Shown here in pieces: positions 49,090 through 61,689 of a stretch of DNA of 64,000 nucleotides. The stretch comes from Druceiella hillmani. Its lineage: Eukaryota; Arthropoda; Insecta; Lepidoptera; Hepialidae. Within the stretch, counting starts at the first letter, position 1; every line of letters begins with the position of its first letter. The translations under genes and the position numbers were made by a program. The DNA lies in assembly GCA_039881145.1 (NCBI GenBank), contig JAYKKI010000040.1, positions 2,942,001 to 3,006,000 on the forward strand. Reading direction: 5' to 3'. A model generated the notes under the pieces. That model was not told the DNA's origin, ran no database searches, and was given only the letters and a program-made list of their open reading frames with translations.

Positions 49090-51425
49090 TGCAAAATACA
49101 ACAGTTGTTTCCAAATGACATCGTTTGGCGCAACCCATATTGTACGGGAAAATTTCAAAATAGAATTTTCTTTCGTATAATTTGCCGTTGTATCAGAAAC
49201 AATTTCATAATTTCACACACCATTGCAGATTCAAAGGCAAATATATCATTTAGTAGGTGCATTATTGACCACCACCGGATGCTGACCATCAATTCTATAA
49301 ATTAATTTTATGGGCAATCCGGATGCGGAAGTTAATTAACGTTGTGCTCATAACCCGATAACGAAGCGAGCCATTGTCAGAGAATTGCAAACGTTTCTTC
49401 ATAAAAAAAACGAATTGAGCAAATTGTTCGAAATTGCGTTGAATTGGATGTCAACCTATAGTCATAATATCGTCATCAGAGGTGACAAAACGCCTATGAG
49501 TGCGCAGGCAAGGAGGTTAAATTAAAAAAAGCAGCTCAGTTCTGAAGAATTCATCTCCGCGATGCGATTAATGCCGACGGTGTTGCAACAACGTGGGAAG
49601 AATGACAATGTTGCCGGCCGCTTACACTGGAAGCCTACGCCACATGCACGAGTACGCGCAAAGTTCAATGTCGTATATTAGACTATATAGCTGTCCAGAC
49701 TTACTCATAACATTCACCTGTAACCCTCAATGGTTCAAAATGAAGAAGGAACCGCCCAGCCAAACACCAGTTGACAGAGATGACTACCAGAGTTTTCAAA
49801 CAAAAATGATGGATTTCATGGATTTCTGATGGATTTCATCATAAAGCACCGTGTATATGGCCAAGTTCATTGTTGGATGTACTCCATTCGATGGCAAAAG
49901 TGTGGTCTGCATCAATCCCGGGCGAAGCTGTTGATCCGAAATTGCATGCGGTGGTGACTAAGAATATCATGGACCTTAAGGAGTTTTCAACAACGACTCA
50001 CCCTGTATAATCGATGGTAAGTGTTCTAAGCAAAACTCGAGAGATATCATTGCTGAAATCATTACAAGCAATGACAGATACCGATAGGATAGACGGAGAT
50101 CAATTGCAGATAACGGGCGATCTGCAGTGGTGAAGGTCAAAGGGCAAGATATTAATATGAATAATCGTTGGATTGTGCCATATCCGCCAATATGGACCAA
50201 GGCTTTTGAGGCTCTCATCAATGTGGAATGCTATAACTCCGTCAAGTCGATCAAGTACATATGCAAATATGTGAACAAGACAGCAATATGACTCTTTTCA
50301 CTGTGACAAGTGTAAAACGAAGTGTGTAACGAAGTATCTTAGTATCAGATGGGTCGCTATTCTGGCAGCAACGAGACGATTTGGCGCATCATTTCCTTGG
50401 CGATCTACGAAAGATACTCTATAATTGTACTTTTGGCAGTACATCTGGGAAACGGACAAACGAGAAAACATAATAGACAGAGCTAAAGATTTGCCAAGCT
50501 GATGCATTTGCTCGCACTTTGCTGTATGCTGAAATGCCACGCTACACACAGAATGCATCATCGAAATCATTTCAATGCCGAATACAAGGAAGACCAATTG
50601 AAGGACATCCAAATATATTTGCTTTATGCGCTCTAGGTTGCATCTACACTGCGCATCCAAATAACGTGGAATATTACTATCTTCGATTGTTTTTAGTGAA
50701 TGTTCGTGGTCTGACGTCGTTTCAAAAACTGAGAACCGTTAATGGACATCTGTTTGCAACTACCGTAATATAAAGCACATGATGCAAAACAACCCCAGAC
50801 ATGTCGTGCATAAGAACGACATGTCTGGGGTTGTTTTGCATCATGTGCGTTGCCAAACTTTAAATCAACATTGCAAATGGCAGCAGAAGTTCATAACGAG
50901 ACCATTCAAAATTTAATTCCAAGACAGTTGTTTTCCTTCAAATCGGTTGACACAGTTATCAACCAGGATGAGGTAATCAACTATTCCACAAAATTTTCGA
51001 ATTAACTGAAATTGCCTGAATTACCACCTCACTATTTGCAATTGAAAGTAGGTCATAATCATCATGTTGCGTAACATCAATCAACCTCGACTATGCAACG
51101 ATACTGGAATATGGAACGATGCTGGCTATAGAACGATACTGGCTATGAAAAAGCATATGAACAACGTCATCGAGGCGACGATTATCAAGGGAAAGTACAA
51201 AGAAGATAATGTTCCGCGCATCCCAATGATTCCAACGGACTTGCCATTCGATTTTGATCGGTTGCTATTCCCCGTACGTCTGACCTTTGTGTTGGCCATC
51301 AACAAATCATAATTCTAGTCATTGGAAATTTGTGGAATTAACTTTGAATTTCTGTGTTGCGAAAAGCCACCGTCTCTGTTTGTACCAGAAAGCTTGGTAT
51401 TTAATATTGACTGCATTTATCTTTT
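49090..51425 (+). pseudogene. Helitron Rep/helicase remnant
   Basis: Plus-strand frames, in order, match Helitron transposase. 49118-49160: CFQMTSFGATHIV. 49220-49270: TPLQIQRQIYHLVGALL. 49310-49520: FMGNPDAEVN, CAHNPITKRAIVRELQTF and NIVIRGDKTPMSAQARR. 49593-49829: YTGSLRHMHEYAQSSMSYIR with SCPDLLITFTCNPQWF, the replication-initiator (Rep) entry. 50519-50773: EMPRYTQNASSKSF, EGHPNIFALCALG, FLVNVRGLTSFQKLRTVNGH. 51030-51300: Pif1-type helicase end, MLRNINQPRLCN, RIPMIPTDLPFDFDRL, FPVRLTFVLAINKS. It is far shorter than a full Helitron because of internal deletion, one of which coincides with the hairpin at 50.8 kb. Stops and frameshifts throughout. Terminal TC/CTRR ends not defined. Confidence 0.88.
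50775..50848. repeat. perfect 33-bp-arm hairpin inside the Helitron
   Basis: Arms 50775-50807 and 50816-50848 are exact reverse complements (left begins gcacatgatgcaaaac), spacer gcataaga. It lies where Helitron coding sequence jumps from the 'TVNGH' region towards the distal helicase. Confidence 0.98.
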
Positions 51426-52440
51426 ATGTAAATAAAACACATTGAATTCATTGGAATTACGAACGAGTTTCATTTATTAACGAAATGAATACGGCCAATA
51501 TTATCGATCTCAATGAATTGGAGTTAGAAGGTTGATTAAGATTGATAATCGCTCATGAAAAGTTGTAATAAAATAAATCTTAGGTACTACGAAGTTCACC
51601 GGATCATCCAGTATCAATATAATACACAGATATAGCAAAACGAGAACCTACCTATCATATGAAGAGTATTATATCTGTCTATAATAACTGAAATGCCTTG
51701 CCATCATTGATTACTGAACCTTGGTGATAATATTATTGAGATATAAAAAGCGTTTACGTTAGAAAACCGCACAATTCTCTAAATTAAAGAATTGATTTAA
51801 AATTTTTAAGTAATTTCCAAAAATGATCGTCGATACAAAAATTTCTAGAATTTAATTTCGTCAATTTAGAGTTAGAGAGGAGCGAAAAATAAATCCAAAC
51901 GTAATTTACCATTACTAAAAATCCTCAATATCCTCTTAACGTAGTGAAACAGCGACACTCCTTTCACGTGATGGAATCCAACATTTTTTTCAATAAAATT
52001 ATTACGAAAAAGAAATAAACTAGGAAAAATTTACTCTTTCGGTATTCAAATTATCGATGGTCTGTGTTTTGGGCATGGAAATACGACAAATCCAGCAACA
52101 CAATAAACTAAAACGCAATTGGCAAAAATTAGTTTAAAATACATAATGGTATAAATTATATGTCTAACTCTAACTCTAATTCTAACTTAGCAATTTAACT
52201 TACTTATTAAATTAAAAACTAATTAGATGTACTTTTTTAAATAAAAGTAAAATTCCTTATATAGGTAAAATTCAGCGATTTTTTGTATCTTCTGAGTTAT
52301 ACATTTTTTGGTACTTTTAGCTATATATTATGGGCTAAATGTTTCGTTATGACATGAATATTTGTGATTTCTTAACAACTAATTGACAAATGGTATATTT
52401 GTGATTTTCCAACGAAACAACAAAATCAACAATGAAACAA
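51426..52440. other. AT-rich non-coding DNA
   Basis: Contains a short imperfect 'taactc' run (52160-52190). No gene seen. Confidence 0.45.
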
Positions 52441-52444
52441 AAAG

Positions 52445-52640
52445 GGGCGAATAACTCAGCGGGGAATCTATAGGTCTTGGCGGACCAATATCTTGGCCTT
52501 CGTGATCTTCTGACTTAAATCCAGTTGACTTTTCCATGTAAGGACACTAGAAGGAGTTGACGTACTTAAAAAAATTAAGAAGAACTGAGAAGAAATCCGA
52601 GGGAAACCAAAGAAAGCATTATAAAAAATACAATGTTATT
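52445..52640 (+). pseudogene. Tc1/mariner-superfamily transposase C-terminal fragment
   Basis: One frame reads SGESIGLGGPISWPS, a stop, SSDLNPVDFSM, a stop, GH, aligning with the 'RWIGRGGP..WPPRSPDLNPLDFFLWG' block around the last catalytic acidic residue of mariner-like transposases. A frame shift follows, with GVDVLKKIKK resembling the next segment. Two stops in the conserved block; dead. No terminal inverted repeats identified. Confidence 0.7.
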
Positions 52641-52889
52641 AAGACTTTGGAAGAGGCTTTTGTCGATGCGATGTCCTGTTTATACTGAACAAGATGCTCG
52701 TAATTTAAAGAAAGTATATAATTTTTTTAAAATAAAGATAAACATTCCCACTAGGGCGAAATGCCCTAAATTAAACTTTGTTACTAAAGTAAAAGTCCTA
52801 GTGCTCAATATTTCTTTAACATACAGAATGTGCTATCAATTTCTACAGAGATTTTAATTTTTATATCTCTTTACTCTTTGATATAATTA

Positions 52890-53165
52890 AGCATCTCTTT
52901 TAATTTATTATAATTATATATTGAATATATTTGGCGTTAATTTTGTAGAAATTCATTATTCACAATTAAATGAAACTACGTGATGTAGTATTATTTCTAC
53001 TTTCTTTAATTTCTTTACCACGACCTAGGTTTCGTTGTATTACAACATCTTCAGGTGGGATATTAGCAAAGATAAGGTAAAGAATAAAGGAAAAAAGGTA
53101 AAGAAATTAAAGCAAGTAGAAATAATACTACATCACGTAGTTTAATTTAATTGTGTATAATTATA
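52890..53165 (-). repeat. copy C of the hammerhead-like element plus inverted tail
   Basis: 52973-53019 and 53097-53143 are inverted repeats of 47 bases with one mismatch (tail of the element), and similarity continues outward for about 20 bases. The minus-strand half also holds the ribozyme-like core and extends left to about 52890, matching copy A. Two element tails therefore face away from a common centre. Confidence 0.85.
53018..53059 (-). ncRNA. hammerhead-ribozyme-like motif, copy C (best preserved)
   Basis: Minus strand: stem I CCAC / GUGG; core CUGAAGA; stem II GUUGU-AAU-ACAAC; GAA; stem III ACC-UA-GGU; then C as the cleavage-site nucleotide (GUC). One extra U lies between the core and stem II relative to the standard fold. 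Short stem III resembles the minimal hammerheads known from Penelope-like elements and retrozymes. Activity is untested. Confidence 0.5.
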
Positions 53166-54665
53166 TAGAATAAATTGTTTATAAATTTATCCAACATCGT
53201 TTTATGGACATAAATAATTATAAATTTTAAAAAATCATATTGTGTGACGTATATTTGCTTTTATTACCAAAAATTACTTAGATAAGCGCCATAAAATATA
53301 ATTTGTAACAAGAAACGATAAGACTTGAGACGTCACAAATTCAAGCTTAGTTATCGCAGGCATCAAAACTTAAGGATAAGTTTTAAATTGTTTACTAATA
53401 AAAATCATTTTAGCCCCCGTGTCCTGTTCTAATACATCTCGATGGTATTGATCCTTCTTTCTGCACATCTTGATTAAACGTATGTACACGACGACCAGTA
53501 ACTGACTCGACTTCGAAACTTAAAACAAGAAATAGACCAATATGGAAATAATTTTATATTATAACCCAAATTCTCCTATTTTTATAGCGTACATTCTATC
53601 ATTTCTTATGTGTAGTAAATGGAAAAATTATGTTTGCACTAACTTTTTGAATAATTACAGCGTAAATTTTTGTATAATTACAACAAAATGAGTAAATACT
53701 TACAATACGCATAGTGCATAATATAAATCGGAAACATGAATCTATATTCCGACTTACCCGAGTAAATCCCTTTTCCGAGTAAAAAATGTATATTTTTTTA
53801 CTGTTTAATAGTTTATCGCCAAAAGACACTTTCAAAACCTTGAAACTTCCAATAGAAGTTAAGAAAATAATTGTTAAGTTAGTATTACAAAAATTGTGCT
53901 TGTACCTATGTACGTGCGTTAGAAGTTATATTTCTTGCCGTAATGCAAGAATAACTTTATTTAGTACGCAAATAATTAATGGAAATAAAATAAAATATGA
54001 ATTCAATCAAATAATTAGATTTTAAAAATTAAAGTTTATTTTCTCATACAGAGTAGTAAAAAATTTGTTCTTTTTTCTGGACTTATGATTATTGTAATTT
54101 CTATCACGAATATTCACAATAAATAAAGGTATTTTTATTATATAGACTACAGAATTTTAATTATTAAAAAATATTATTTAAAAACACAGGTATAATTTAT
54201 TTTATTTGAATATAAAACACGTGTTATGTATTTATAAATACCTCATTAACTGTTATGAATGTGTTATCAGTCACTACACGCATGTAAATATATGTAGTGA
54301 GCAACTTCTTCCTGTCGATTTTTGTTGCACGCGCGTACGCATCGTAAAATTTCACTGTCATAATTTTTTCATAACCCGCTTAAAGAAGTATAACAACAAA
54401 AATCTGCATTGATATGTGAGAAAGTGGAAATGAAAATTGAAATAGTACGCTTGTTGGAAACTGTTTAATTAATACTGAGTGTACAACCTATGGATACAAT
54501 AAGTTATCACAGTAATCAATAGCTACAAAAGAGATATTTTTATATTTAAATTTAACAAAAGGTTCCAAAAAATGGTTTAATATAATAATATAAACCACAT
54601 TTTTAAAGCAACTGAAGGTCAACACTCGAACTATAAAGAAGGAAATAGTTACGAGCCTATGCTCG
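53166..54665. other. AT-rich non-coding DNA
   Basis: Short ORFs of 68-79 codons are AT-driven with no recognised motif. Confidence 0.45.
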
Positions 54666-54669
<4 letters not shown>

Positions 54670-54708
<39 letters not shown>

Positions 54709-54709
54709 A

Positions 54710-54772
<63 letters not shown>
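54670..54772. repeat. (AT)n microsatellite
   Basis: AT run with one CACATATAAATATATAC interruption. Confidence 0.95.
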
Positions 54773-54773
<1 letters not shown>

Positions 54774-55432
54774 CTAGTGGGTGAGACCGTGGGTTTTTAG
54801 TTATCAACAATCTGCTAACTGTCGACCAATCCAGTCCATAAATAAATGAGCAATTTAATACACGTCGTATGACATACCTAAATCATGAAACACGCGTAAT
54901 TTCTACATTTAATCCCTCGTCGATAAAGGCCACATTCAACAAGATACTGATTAATACACGTTCTTCTACTTTGATATAAAATAACCTGATGCAATCACTT
55001 TGAAGTTTACGTAATATGTGGCAATTATATCCACTAATCAATTTATATACCTAGCGTCAATATTAGCTATTTTATTTTATTTTTTTTATTTTTCTGTAAA
55101 GGGAAAAAAACAAACACAAACTATTTGAATTATTCTATGAACACTAAATACGAAATAAGTTTGAGTTCTAACATTTCCACAAAGAACAAAAAAAATAAAT
55201 ACATTAATATATATCCAATTAAATACAACAATACATAAATGTGACAATGTTAATTGAAGTAAGTGAAACAATTTTTTTTTTTAAATTAAGACATAAAATT
55301 AGTATAGAAAATACATGGAATTAACTTATCAATTAAATAAAGCTGCAACTATGGATTACAAGTTATTTATGTGACGCACTCTATTTAACTAATTTGAACA
55401 AACAATGAAAAAAGTAAAATGATAATAACATT
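54773..55432. other. AT-rich non-coding DNA
   Basis: No feature recognised; possibly includes the 3' untranslated end of the adjacent LINE. Confidence 0.4.
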
Positions 55433-56090
55433 AATGATCCATCTGCTGTGCATAAATTTCACGAAGCCTTTTCTTTACATCTGATCGAAACTGGGGGCGT
55501 GGACTTGCAAGGATGTCAAGTGTCAACATCTCTTTATTGTAAAAGTCGCACAGCCGCCGTAGCGGTGCTCTGACACCGGCGTTTGTTCGTGCATTATCGA
55601 CATGAAATAAGAGATGGCTATGAGTTAATTTGGACGTTCGAATCTTTATCTGACTTAGTAGAGATGGGCAGTCATAATTACTTTGACAGATGTTGAACAT
55701 AATCATCAACTCTAATAATGAACATCTGTGATAGAGGGCATCACATTTATAATTATTAAGTAATATTTTATATGGTAATTTACCGCCACCTATACGATGC
55801 TGAAGAGCGTTCAAAAATTTTTTTACGCTTGTATGTTCTCGATACTATCAGAATAAGTGGCATATAGTGGATTCCAGACAACAACAGCGTATTCAAGTTG
55901 TGATCTTACAAGGGCATTGTACAAGGTTAAGTATGTTTCAGTATTTTTAAATACTTTGGCTGTTCTTAGTATGAAGCCAAGCATTCTATAGGCCTTAGAT
56001 ATAATCTGCTCAACATGCAAACTAAAATGCAGTTTACTATCAAAAATGACATGTATTTGAAGATAGAAAATGAATTACACTTAAAAGCAA
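55433..56090 (-). pseudogene. Jockey/CR1-type LINE, C-terminal RT end
   Basis: From the right, the minus strand reads VIFDSKLHFSLHVEQIISKA, YRMLGFILRTAKVF, LYNALVRSQLEYAVVVWNP and DSIENIQ, the usual end of the RT domain in Jockey-type LINEs. After a small frame break at about 55820, 127 codons continue: KFLNALQHRIGGGKLPY, LEHR-like YHRCSLLELMIMF, LLSQIKIRTSKL, ARTNAGVRAPLRRLCDFYN and a stop after QQMDH. Upstream RT and endonuclease are absent (5' truncation, common for LINEs). Confidence 0.85.
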
Positions 56091-56600
56091 AAAGTTACGT
56101 TACGAAAAATCTCGCAAAGGAAAAATACTCAGAAAAACATATTAAAAAAATTTAGATATCGCACAAGGCAATTTTGAATTATCACATTTGCTCATATGCT
56201 TAGCAACAATTTTGGCTGTTAAGAACTGACTGTTAAAAAATAGAAAGAACACTAATTTTTCCTTTAATTCCATCTGTGGAAAAATGATACGAGAGGGAAA
56301 AACTATTGCCGCGAGTAGGGCAACAACCACCGCGTTGTATACTAACTAATCACGCCGTGAAATTTCACTTCGGACTTGCAATTTTTGTGAACTAAAAAAA
56401 CTACCTTTTATAAGGCACCACGCAATCTCATTGATTCATGCCATGTATCCATATATAAATAATTATTTATATAACGTTAATAAATAAATTACGTCAACCG
56501 CATGTTTTATGATCCTATATGTGAAATTTTATTTGAAATACTAACGTATTTCTATTGAATTACTAGTACATAGAATTTTTTTTTCAATTTTATAAAAATT
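56091..56600. other. AT-rich DNA with a mildly GC-rich patch
   Basis: Patch at 56300-56370 (ttgccgcgagtagggcaac). No gene supported. Confidence 0.35.
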
Positions 56601-56604
56601 CAAC

Positions 56605-56810
56605 ACATGAACTGGGCTGGCCATGTAATTAGAATGAAGCAAGGCGGCACTACGACATGAGCACAAACCAATCGGTTCAAGAGGAAGAGGAAGCCTTAAT
56701 TAAGATCCAAATTGCAAAATCGTGGCGCCCAGAAGGAGGGCTTGGAACAGTCTGCTTGAGATGGCCAAAGTCCTCCGAGGACTGTCGAGCTACTGATGAT
56801 GAAAACATTT
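56605..56810 (+). pseudogene. LINE C-terminal remnant (RTE type)
   Basis: Frames read MNWAGHVIRMKQ, then GRGSLN, then APRRRAWNSLLEMAKVLRGL and SSY. These correspond to the 'L.WAGHVIRM', 'GR..R' and 'R..W..LLEKAK...GLSS' tail of RTE-like LINEs. One frame shift. The 93-codon ORF in another frame over the same bases (56657-56938) is a shadow. Confidence 0.65.
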
Positions 56811-59015
56811 TTAGATTTTTAAAATCCATGATTGAAACATTAGAAATGGGAACACATCATATATCAATACGAAGCTTAATATTTTACAAACGGCGCTGCC
56901 GTAAATTAAATCTATTTCATTTTGAACATATCCGATGATACTTCACTCGTTAGAATTTGCGACAAAAGTTTGCTTCCATTTTCCACGTATGTATACTTTT
57001 TTTATGTTTGGGAACAAAATAAATTTAAATGCAAATTATTTTGAAACGAAATTACATTTAGTGCCCTTATTCTAAATACTATTTTGGCTAGTCAAAAAAA
57101 CTGTTCATTAATCAATGAACAGTTTTTTTACAAAAAAATGTTTACGAAATGAAATATTTTCAATAGCTACGAACTGCGTAGCTATAATTAATTACCTGTT
57201 ATATTTTTAAACTTCATTGCCACTTTTTGTCACCAAACACTAAATAATAAAAAATAAACACAAATGTGTAAATAACAAGTGTAAAAAAACTATGAAATAT
57301 GAAAAAGGAAATTATTAAAAAATATTTCTAATAAACTTTTGAAACGAAGAGACGGTATTTAAAATCATTTTTAAATGATTTCATTTTATAAATATAAACA
57401 TGAGGCGATTATTTTTAATAAGTAACTTATTTTTTAAGAATATCCTTTCATTTACAGAAAAACGTGAAATTTAACTATATATAAATTGAACTATCGCCAA
57501 AAAACATTTATATTCGAAAAACCTAACCCAATTGTATTGAAAACAAGTGCATTTTTAAGTAAAATAAGTAGATATTTTTTCTAATGAAACGGAAAAAACG
57601 TTTTTTATTTTTTCATTACTTTCTAAACACTTTCCTACTACTTAACGTTGATATAATCAGCAAAATACATAAACACGCTTTTCGTGCAGCAAATACTGCG
57701 ATAATTAGCAATACATGCCGTTGAACTTTTCTATAGATTTTCATATAAAGTGTAATATCTTCATATATTTCTTTAAATCATTAAACGTACACGTTATAAA
57801 GGTTTCAAACTTTAACTCAAAAACCCTTCGAGATTTTTTATTAAATGATTGCCAGTTAAAAACCCCGTCATTTCAGTTCATCAGAGTCAGTCCATGTGGT
57901 ACCCGAATAGAATATTAACATTTATTTCTCAAAGCTTGAAGTTTCTTTGCAGTTGCTGTATGCATGAGAATAGCTTGAACAGATAATGCGAACCTAACTA
58001 CCTAAGTGTTAGAATATCTTTCATTGAGACTTCTTAATTTTTTTACATTTATATGGGAGGTCGCGGTACGACCAAATTGCCTTCTTTGAATCGGAGGAAT
58101 GACAATTTCCTTCTTGGAATCTGTGAAACCAATGCTTTTCTATGTCGTAAGAGGGATACACCCCAACCCATTTTGTGCATATATTATGTGTTATTTCGTT
58201 TTTTTTCCCTAAATGTATAAAGAGAACTCTCTGAGTCCTCCTCGTAAAATGTCCATATTTTGTTTGCTTTTTTTACAATTCACTTACGTTGTACGTACAA
58301 CATCAACATTAATTTTAATTAAAATCATACACTATATCAAAATCACACTTGATTTGCATAGATAATTTCAGGATAATTAAAACACCGGCAAGTTTTTTAT
58401 GGCCTAGTATTATTTTTCCATAAATTGGGAAAAGCTTAACCTACATTTCCGAAATTCCCTCTGAACAAGGTTGCAAACCACCCAAAGAGTAGGATAAATA
58501 CTTTGATTTTAATAGTAACAAAAACATATGGTGTATGAGTCCTAGATTGTACTAAATTCGTAGAGACTTAATGTAAAATTCAATGCTAGATATTCAGAAA
58601 AAAACAAATATAAATATCATAATATGTCCTGGTAAATATATAACGAAATCTTCATATAAATTGACATAAACCAGAAGAACACTTTTACGGACAAAGGAGG
58701 TTGGCTGTCCACTCTTGTTATAGATCATATTTACGACAATTATACATGTGTGTGTGTTGATTGCGAATTTAATCCAAAAGTAAATGCATGGGTAGTTAAA
58801 AAAGTAAGTGCATGGGTAGTAACTATGTAATCCATTTATTGTAAAACCAATTCACTTTCAGACACGATTACTTAATGATAAGATTTATGATTTCATAATT
58901 ATCTATACTAAACAATTTCATTATGTCGAATTATTAATTACATTATATCAAAAGCATCGAAGAGCTTATAGCAATTGTGACCGATATTTTGTTATACATT
59001 TTGTCTCAGTGAATT

Positions 59016-59020
<5 letters not shown>
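56811..59020. other. AT-rich non-coding DNA
   Basis: Contains the hairpin at 57.1 kb. A GC-richer patch at 58060-58180 has no recognised coding sense. Confidence 0.45.
57094..57129. repeat. perfect 16-bp-arm hairpin
   Basis: aaaaaaactgttcatt / aatgaacagttttttt with a 4-base spacer. Confidence 0.9.

Positions 59021-59070
<50 letters not shown>
59021..59070. repeat. (AT)n microsatellite
   Basis: Pure AT run. Confidence 0.95.
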
Positions 59071-59072
<2 letters not shown>

Positions 59073-59344
59073 GCATTTTTAATATTGTCTTTCTGTTCTT
59101 TGGTAGAGATAAAAATAAAGAAAACAGATACGCTGTTCGTATATAATGTTGACACAATTGAAACGAATACGTGATATGCGTGGTGCATATTTGGCGTAAA
59201 CATGTTACTTTTACTCGTAAGCTATAATTTAAAATTTAAAAAAACTAAACATTTAGGACCATATATACTTTAAGGAAGAGGTGTAAATATACACACAGTC
59301 ACTAATGTCCTCGCCGGCCTAGGGTGCTTGAGGTATGCTAACTG

Positions 59345-59625
59345 AACATATATGATGTTATTGACTGGTTTTTTGACAAATACCCTAAATTCAGTCAGAT
59401 CATTTATTTAGCACTATCATTTCAATGACGATTTTTAGGGCTACATTTAAAGATTATGCGCCAGAAATGACAACTGAATATGTGGATGAAGTACCTTAGA
59501 AGATGTTTCTATCGATTGGTTTTTGACAAATGCCTTAAATGGAATTAGATCTTTTATTTGGCACTATCACTTCAACGACAATTTTTAGGGCTACATTTAT
59601 AGATTATGTGCCAGAAATGACAAAA
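59345..59625. repeat. direct duplication, about 150 bp x2, diverged
   Basis: 'atttttagggctacattta', 'gattatg.gccagaaatgac' and 'tttgacaaat.cc' occur twice. Confidence 0.9.
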
Positions 59626-59882
59626 GGGAATATACAAATTTGATGGATATTTTTTATTTATTTTAATGTCAATCGTTATGTAAACCGTTACCTGAATGTA
59701 TTAAGACGAAAAAATAATATAATAAAAATGTATATCATTTGATTGATAAATTTATTTAGCATTCTCTCAGATATTTGATTTTATTCATATTCTTTTCTTT
59801 CGCGAAGACCGTGGAGAAGGATTTATATTGCAATAATAGTTTATATTTTCCTTATTTCAAGAAATATTTTATAAAATATGGT

Positions 59883-59966
59883 CAAAGTTTCATATTAAAT
59901 TGCAATTTTAAGCAATTACCATTGCAAAGGTAATTGCTTAAAATTGCAATTTAATATTAAACTTTG
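59883..59966. repeat. 38-bp-arm hairpin
   Basis: Arms 59883-59920 and 59929-59966 are reverse complements with a single mismatch, spacer attgcaaa (8 bases). Confidence 0.97.
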
Positions 59967-60640
59967 TCACACTGAATCAATTCGTTGTAGGAACATCCTA
60001 CAGATCAAAAAAGAAGTCAGGAAATAGTTTTGGGAATTATTTCTTTAAGTTATTATTTTGCGCAAATAAAAACCTTCTTAACTTGCTTAGACGTGCTTTC
60101 ACTAATTTGACTACGTAACTTTTTTATAACACATGAGTTTCGCTTTGTTGAAAGCCAACAACGGCACCAGAAATGGATCGTGTCAATCTTACTGATAATG
60201 CAAAATGTAAAATAATGTAGTCAATGTTACCAAATTTGGAAATTTTTAAAATCAAGCCGATATTCTTTTACTATATTGCTATTGTTATAGAAATAATTGT
60301 TGCCAATTCATATCATAACTAGCGTCAAGTACGCTACGATTACCTATGTTTATGTATATGATAATAAGGAACAATGACCTATAGTATGTTTCATACTATT
60401 TTCTCTTTAGCTGAATTCGTATCAGAATTCTAAAAAAGAAAAAATTCCAAAAAATTAGAATTTTTTATTTAAAACAATCATTTTTTTTTAAGCAAGTTAA
60501 TTAAAAGTTGATAGCTTACTTAATGTTATAATTATTGTACATTATTTTCTATAATATTATTTCACTTCATACTAATGTGTTTCGAATGAAATACTATCTA
60601 AGTTGAATATAATTATTACATTAAATGTTACATTTAAAGT
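59967..60640. other. AT-rich non-coding DNA
   Basis: No feature recognised. Confidence 0.45.
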
Positions 60641-60644
60641 AAAG

Positions 60645-61420
60645 TTTTGGGTAAGGCAAGTTATTTTTTTCTTCGCATTGGGAAGGCCGTCATAAGTTTA
60701 AAATTTCATTCTCGGGATGGGCAGCCCCTTATTTGGCCGTCATCTTAAAAATAGGAGGTTCATCCTAGGTAAGGAGGCATCTTTGCAATTTTTGTCATTA
60801 TATCTTGATAATTGGGTGCCTTACTAAACAATTTTCAAAAGGTTTTTGATAGAGAATCGAATTCTCCACACCCAGACCTTGGATTTTTTTCGTTCTGTTT
60901 TCAATAATGAAAACGTTGCAAGTAAAATAAAACAAAAATTGGCCAAAAAATTATCGTTTAGATGTTATGATTTTTTCTGTCCGTTTATAGAAAAAAACAA
61001 GTCGCATATCTTTTGGAGACGATTTTGTATTGAATTATTTTCGTCTATTTTATGTGAATACACAGTTGGTTTTTAACAATTTTGTTGCATTTTATACATC
61101 GTTTGTTTATTTTATTATTATTTTTTCGCTTAACATTGTAATTTTGTAATATATTTCCCCACTATCGATCAGGTAGAGTTAAAATTTGGTATGCTTAATT
61201 TTAAATAGTAAAAGATTGTTTGAAATTAATTCCTATGAAAAATGAAATAAAGTGGTTTTCTTCCGTTTTTAAAAATAATTCATGATTGAACTGTTTATCG
61301 GAATGTAATCCAGTACCGATCAGGATAAAAAAGACCCAACAAATGGGAAGAGAAAAAGACTCTCTGCCTCTTCTTGACACTACTATCATTGTTATTATTA
61401 TTATTTGTTCCTGTTGTAGC
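60645..61420 (+). repeat. copy of SR family
   Basis: Parallels 29450-30260: the GC-richer block with 'ggccgtcatctt'/'agccgctatctt', 'gataattgggtgcc'/'gataactgggcggc', 'cttttggagacgatttt'/'tttttggagaggatttc', and 'agagaaaaagact'. Confidence 0.65.
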
Positions 61421-61588
61421 GTATGGAAAGTATTGATTTTTTTAAAAGAATTTAAAAGTTCTTAAATATGGGAGTAATACAATTTAGGAGAGTAGAAATG
61501 GATTATCATATAAACATGTTAAACAATAAATTAATAATCAAGTAAATACACTATGTTTGTTTCTCAACTATAAATATTAAAAAAAAAA

Positions 61589-61589
<1 letters not shown>

Positions 61590-61655
<66 letters not shown>
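61590..61655. repeat. (AT)n microsatellite
   Basis: A-run followed by an AT run with one GT. Confidence 0.95.
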
Positions 61656-61657
<2 letters not shown>

Positions 61658-61689
61658 AATTACAGTCTGATTTAAACGCAGCTTGAATG

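Noticed and set aside
48970..49158. Minus-strand 62-codon frame with plausible composition
   Set aside because: The plus strand of the same bases continues the Helitron protein in order, so the minus frame is a shadow.
52160..52192. Telomere-like 'taactc' repeats
   Set aside because: Only a few imperfect units and not the insect TTAGG motif; consistent with simple repeat slippage.
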